Assembly: GCA_031363085.1 (NCBI GenBank)
Contig: JANLTU010000238.1
Span: forward strand, 1-7,448
Origin: UBA6921 sp031363085
GTDB lineage: Bacteria; Pseudomonadota; Gammaproteobacteria; SG8-11
DNA: 7,448 nt
Reading direction: 5' to 3'
Part shown: piece after piece, positions 5,633-7,448 of the stretch
How positions within the stretch are numbered: the stretch's first letter is position 1
How the letters are laid out: each line of letters starts with the position of its first letter
Position numbers and translations under genes: made by a program
Notes under the pieces: model-generated
Database searches by the model: none
Told to the model about the DNA's origin: nothing
Seen by the model: only the letters and a program-made list of their open reading frames with translations

Positions 5633-5875
5633 ATGAGTACGATCGAAGAACGCGTTAAGAAGATCGTTGTCGAACAACTGGGCGTCAAAGAAGCTGAAGT
5701 GAGCAATGATGCATCATTTGTCGACGATCTCGGCGCAGATTCCCTGGATACCGTTGAGTTGGTCATGGCGCTGGAAGAAGAGTTTGAAACTGAAATTCCC
5801 GACGAAGACGCCGAGAAGATCACCACGGTGCAGCAAGCCATCGACTACATCAACAAGAACGTCAAAAGCGCATAA
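5633..5875 (+). CDS. acpP: Acyl carrier protein
   Basis: AcpP is the small acidic carrier that holds fatty acid intermediates on a phosphopantetheine arm; FabD, FabH, FabG, FabF and PlsX all act on it. The 80 residues form the usual four-helix protein. The attachment site is S37 in the LGADSLDTVELVMALEEEF stretch, just after FVDDLGA. The N-terminus MSTIEERVKKI and the EIPDEDAEKITTVQQAIDYI segment are nearly identical to E. coli. The ribosome binding site GGAGG (5617-5621) lies 11 bases before the ATG, a little farther than usual. The gene has its own promoter candidate and is followed by fabF after 81 bases. Confidence 0.98.
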   Translation: MSTIEERVKKIVVEQLGVKEAEVSNDASFVDDLGADSLDTVELVMALEEEFETEIPDEDAEKITTVQQAIDYINKNVKSA

Positions 5876-5883
5876 ACTGCGCG

Positions 5884-5918
5884 TCCGGCGAAGTCGCGAC
5901 AGTGCGGCCGCCGCCGGA
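5884..5918 (+). other. Stem-loop after acpP
   Basis: TCCGGCG (5884-5890) pairs with CGCCGGA (5912-5918) around a 21-base loop that contains the palindrome GTCGCGAC (5893-5900). No run of T follows, so it is unlikely to be a simple terminator. It may act as a 3' stabiliser or a partial attenuator that keeps acpP mRNA above fabF. Confidence 0.35.
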
Positions 5919-5956
5919 AGTTAAAGCCCACTCAAAACTCATCCAGCATTAAACCC

Positions 5957-7207
5957 ATGGCATCGACATCAGGCAAACGGCGCGTCGTCGTGACTGGCTT
6001 GGGCATGGTTTCGCCCGTCGGTTTAGACGTGAAAACCGCGTGGGAAAATATTCTCGCCGGCAAGAGCGGCATCGGTCTGATCAACAGTTTCGATGCGGCA
6101 GCGTTTTCCACGCGCTTTGCCGGCTTGGTGTGGGGTTTTGACGTCAGCACGATTCTGTCGAGCAAGGAAGCGCGCAAGATGGATCCGTTCATTCACTACG
6201 GCATCGCCGCAGCGAAACAAGCGGTGGAAGACGCGGGGCTGGTCGCAACTGAAGCAACCGCGCCGCGTATCGGCGTGGCGTTGGGTTCGGGCATCGGCGG
6301 CTTGGGCGGTATTGAAAAAGGTCACGATGCCTATCTCGATGGCGGGCCGCGCAAGATTTCGCCGTTCTTCGTACCGTCGAACATCATCAACATGATCTCG
6401 GGCAACCTGTCGATCATGTTCGGCTTTCAAGGCCCGAACATCGCCTTGGTGTCGGCGTGTGCCACCGGCACACACTGCATCGGCGATGCGGCACGCATCA
6501 TCGAATACGGCGACGCCGATGTGATGATCGCCGGCGGCGCCGAAGCGGCCACCACACACACGGGACTCGGTGGCTTCTGCGCAGCGCGGGCTTTGTCGCA
6601 ACGCAACGACGACCCGAGCACCGCGAGTCGCCCGTTCGACAAAGATCGCGACGGTTTCGTATTAAGCGATGGCGCCGGCGCCCTAGTGCTGGAAGAATAC
6701 GAATTCGCCAAGCAACGCGGCGCACGCATTTACGCCGAAGTTATCGGCTTTGGCATGAGCGGCGATGCCTACCACATGACTTCACCGGCGGAAGGCGGCG
6801 GCGGTGCGCGCCGTTGCATGGAAGCGGCACTGCGCAATGCCCACCTCAATGCTGAGCAAATTCACTACATCAACGCCCACGGCACGTCAACGCCGCAGGG
6901 TGATGCCGCTGAAACCCTGGCCGTCAAAGCCGCCTTCGGCGCACACGCGCACAAGGTTGCGATGAGTTCCACGAAGTCCATGACCGGGCACCTGCTGGGC
7001 GCTGCCGGCGGCATTGAAGCCGTGTTCAGCGCACTGGCGATCCGCGACCAAGTCGCACCGCCGACCATCAACCTGCACAACCCTGACCCCGCCTGTGACC
7101 TCGACTACGTGCCGCACACTGCCCGCCAAATGAAAATCGACACGGTGATGTCGAATTCCTTCGGCTTCGGCGGCACCAACGCTACGTTGATTTTTCGAAA
7201 AATCTAA
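5957..7207 (+). CDS. fabF: 3-oxoacyl-ACP synthase II (FabF)
   Basis: FabF condenses malonyl-ACP with acyl-ACP in chain elongation and is the enzyme usually responsible for temperature control of unsaturated chain length. The 416 residues fit the family (413 in E. coli). The nucleophile is C168 in VSACATGTH, with H308 in NAHGTSTP (306-313), K340 in SSTKSMTGH, and H345 as the second active-site histidine. The gating loop GFGGTN is at 403-408. FabF is preferred over FabB because of GSGIGGLGGIE (110-120), RKISPFFVPSNIINM (132-146) and the overall match to E. coli FabF. The ATG at 5957 lacks a clear ribosome binding site, and no other start codon lies in frame nearby upstream. The usual next gene, pabC, is missing; an IS1380 copy begins 100 bases after the stop. 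Confidence 0.96.
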   Translation: MASTSGKRRVVVTGLGMVSPVGLDVKTAWENILAGKSGIGLINSFDAAAFSTRFAGLVWGFDVSTILSSKEARKMDPFIHYGIAAAKQAVEDAGLVATEATAPRIGVALGSGIGGLGGIEKGHDAYLDGGPRKISPFFVPSNIINMISGNLSIMFGFQGPNIALVSACATGTHCIGDAARIIEYGDADVMIAGGAEAATTHTGLGGFCAARALSQRNDDPSTASRPFDKDRDGFVLSDGAGALVLEEYEFAKQRGARIYAEVIGFGMSGDAYHMTSPAEGGGGARRCMEAALRNAHLNAEQIHYINAHGTSTPQGDAAETLAVKAAFGAHAHKVAMSSTKSMTGHLLGAAGGIEAVFSALAIRDQVAPPTINLHNPDPACDLDYVPHTARQMKIDTVMSNSFGFGGTNATLIFRKI

Positions 7208-7307
7208 TTGCTTTCAATTGCACTGACGCAGTTGGGTCCTGTTGGTTCTGGTCTCGGTATATTCAGAATGAGCTGGCCCAGACAACATCACACCTGTTTG
7301 AAATGAC
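7208..7307. other. Gene-free gap between fabF and the right IS copy
   Basis: This 100-base stretch contains no open frame of note, no convincing terminator hairpin with a T run, and no visible RBS or start of pabC. It is probably the original fabF downstream spacer, cut by the IS insertion at 7307/7308. Confidence 0.5.
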
Positions 7308-7448
7308 CCTAAAAACGGCAGTTAACCTGCGGTCTCGTTTGCCAACCGGACCGGCGGCCCCGCTGTTGCGAGCATAAATTTCTCGAACGCACGGGCGAGG
7401 ATGGCACGCAGTCGTTGGGTACCCGTCAACTGCTCCGCAGTGGTTTTT
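7308..7448 (-). mobile_element. IS1380-family insertion sequence, end of right copy (inverted)
   Basis: The stretch starts CCTAAAAACGGCAG, the exact reverse complement of the left copy's end, and continues as the 3' part of the same element on the opposite strand to the window edge. Identity to the left copy is 134 of 140 bases. The right inverted repeat faces the fab cluster, as it does in the left copy. Confidence 0.9.
7322..7448 (-). CDS. IS1380-family transposase, C-terminal end (partial)
   Basis: The - strand encodes the last 41 residues of the transposase and a TAA stop (7324 down to 7322), beginning KTTAEQLTGTQRLRAILARA and ending RLANETAG. It differs from the left copy at three residues (G for D, L for R, G for S). 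The visible part is open and undamaged, but the region that corresponds to the left copy's frameshift lies beyond the window, so whether this copy is intact is unknown. Confidence 0.85.
   Translation of the reverse strand, partial: KTTAEQLTGTQRLRAILARAFEKFMLATAGPPVRLANETAG

Noticed and set aside
6023..6601. A 192-codon open frame on the - strand within fabF
   Set aside because: It is antisense to the FabF catalytic domain and has no recognisable motif or ribosome binding site.
7208..7307. A terminator after fabF
   Set aside because: I found no GC-rich stem followed by a T run in the 100 bases before the IS.
241..7448. An active composite transposon carrying fab genes
   Set aside because: Only one end of each IS is visible, the left transposase is frameshifted, and no target duplication can be seen. 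The geometry is reported, but mobility is not claimed.
1..7448. CRISPR arrays, tRNA or rRNA genes, riboswitches, phage or defence genes
   Set aside because: No repeat-spacer pattern, no tRNA-like cloverleaf, and no protein beyond the fatty acid cluster and transposase remnants was seen on either strand.

Overview
The window is a bacterial fatty acid and phospholipid synthesis cluster in the order yceD-rpmF-plsX-fabH-fabD-fabG-acpP-fabF, all on the + strand. The gene order and the protein sequences (L32, AcpP, FabH and FabF are very close to the enterobacterial forms) point to a gammaproteobacterium with a moderately GC-rich genome. I cannot name a genus.

Layout. Positions 1-380 are the 3' end of an IS1380-family insertion sequence with a frameshifted transposase. 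Positions 381 to about 722 are the left part of a second element, an ISNCY-type insertion sequence read on the - strand. It is also frameshifted and is cut off exactly where the IS1380 end begins, so the elements are nested. A consensus-like promoter (738-766) then sits directly before yceD and implies a leaderless or almost leaderless mRNA. The core cluster runs from 776 to 7207. After 100 bases without any gene, positions 7308-7448 hold the end of a second IS1380 copy in opposite orientation, about 96% identical to the left copy over 140 bp. The cluster is thus bracketed by inward-facing IS ends, and the genes usually found beside it (maf/yceF upstream, pabC-mltG-tmk-holB downstream) are not visible.

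How the genes work together. PlsX makes acyl-phosphate for phospholipid synthesis from acyl-ACP. FabD charges ACP with malonate, FabH starts chains from acetyl-CoA, FabG reduces the ketoacyl-ACP, FabF elongates, and AcpP carries every intermediate. YceD and L32 (rpmF) tie the cluster to ribosome production.

No unknown enzyme system is visible. The unusual features are non-coding: a 149-bp island between plsX and fabH with 16-18 bp inverted ends, flanked by a TATGAC direct repeat that overlaps the plsX stop and the fabH start; a perfect 12-bp hairpin between rpmF and plsX; the leaderless arrangement at yceD; and the inverted IS copies around an essential cluster.
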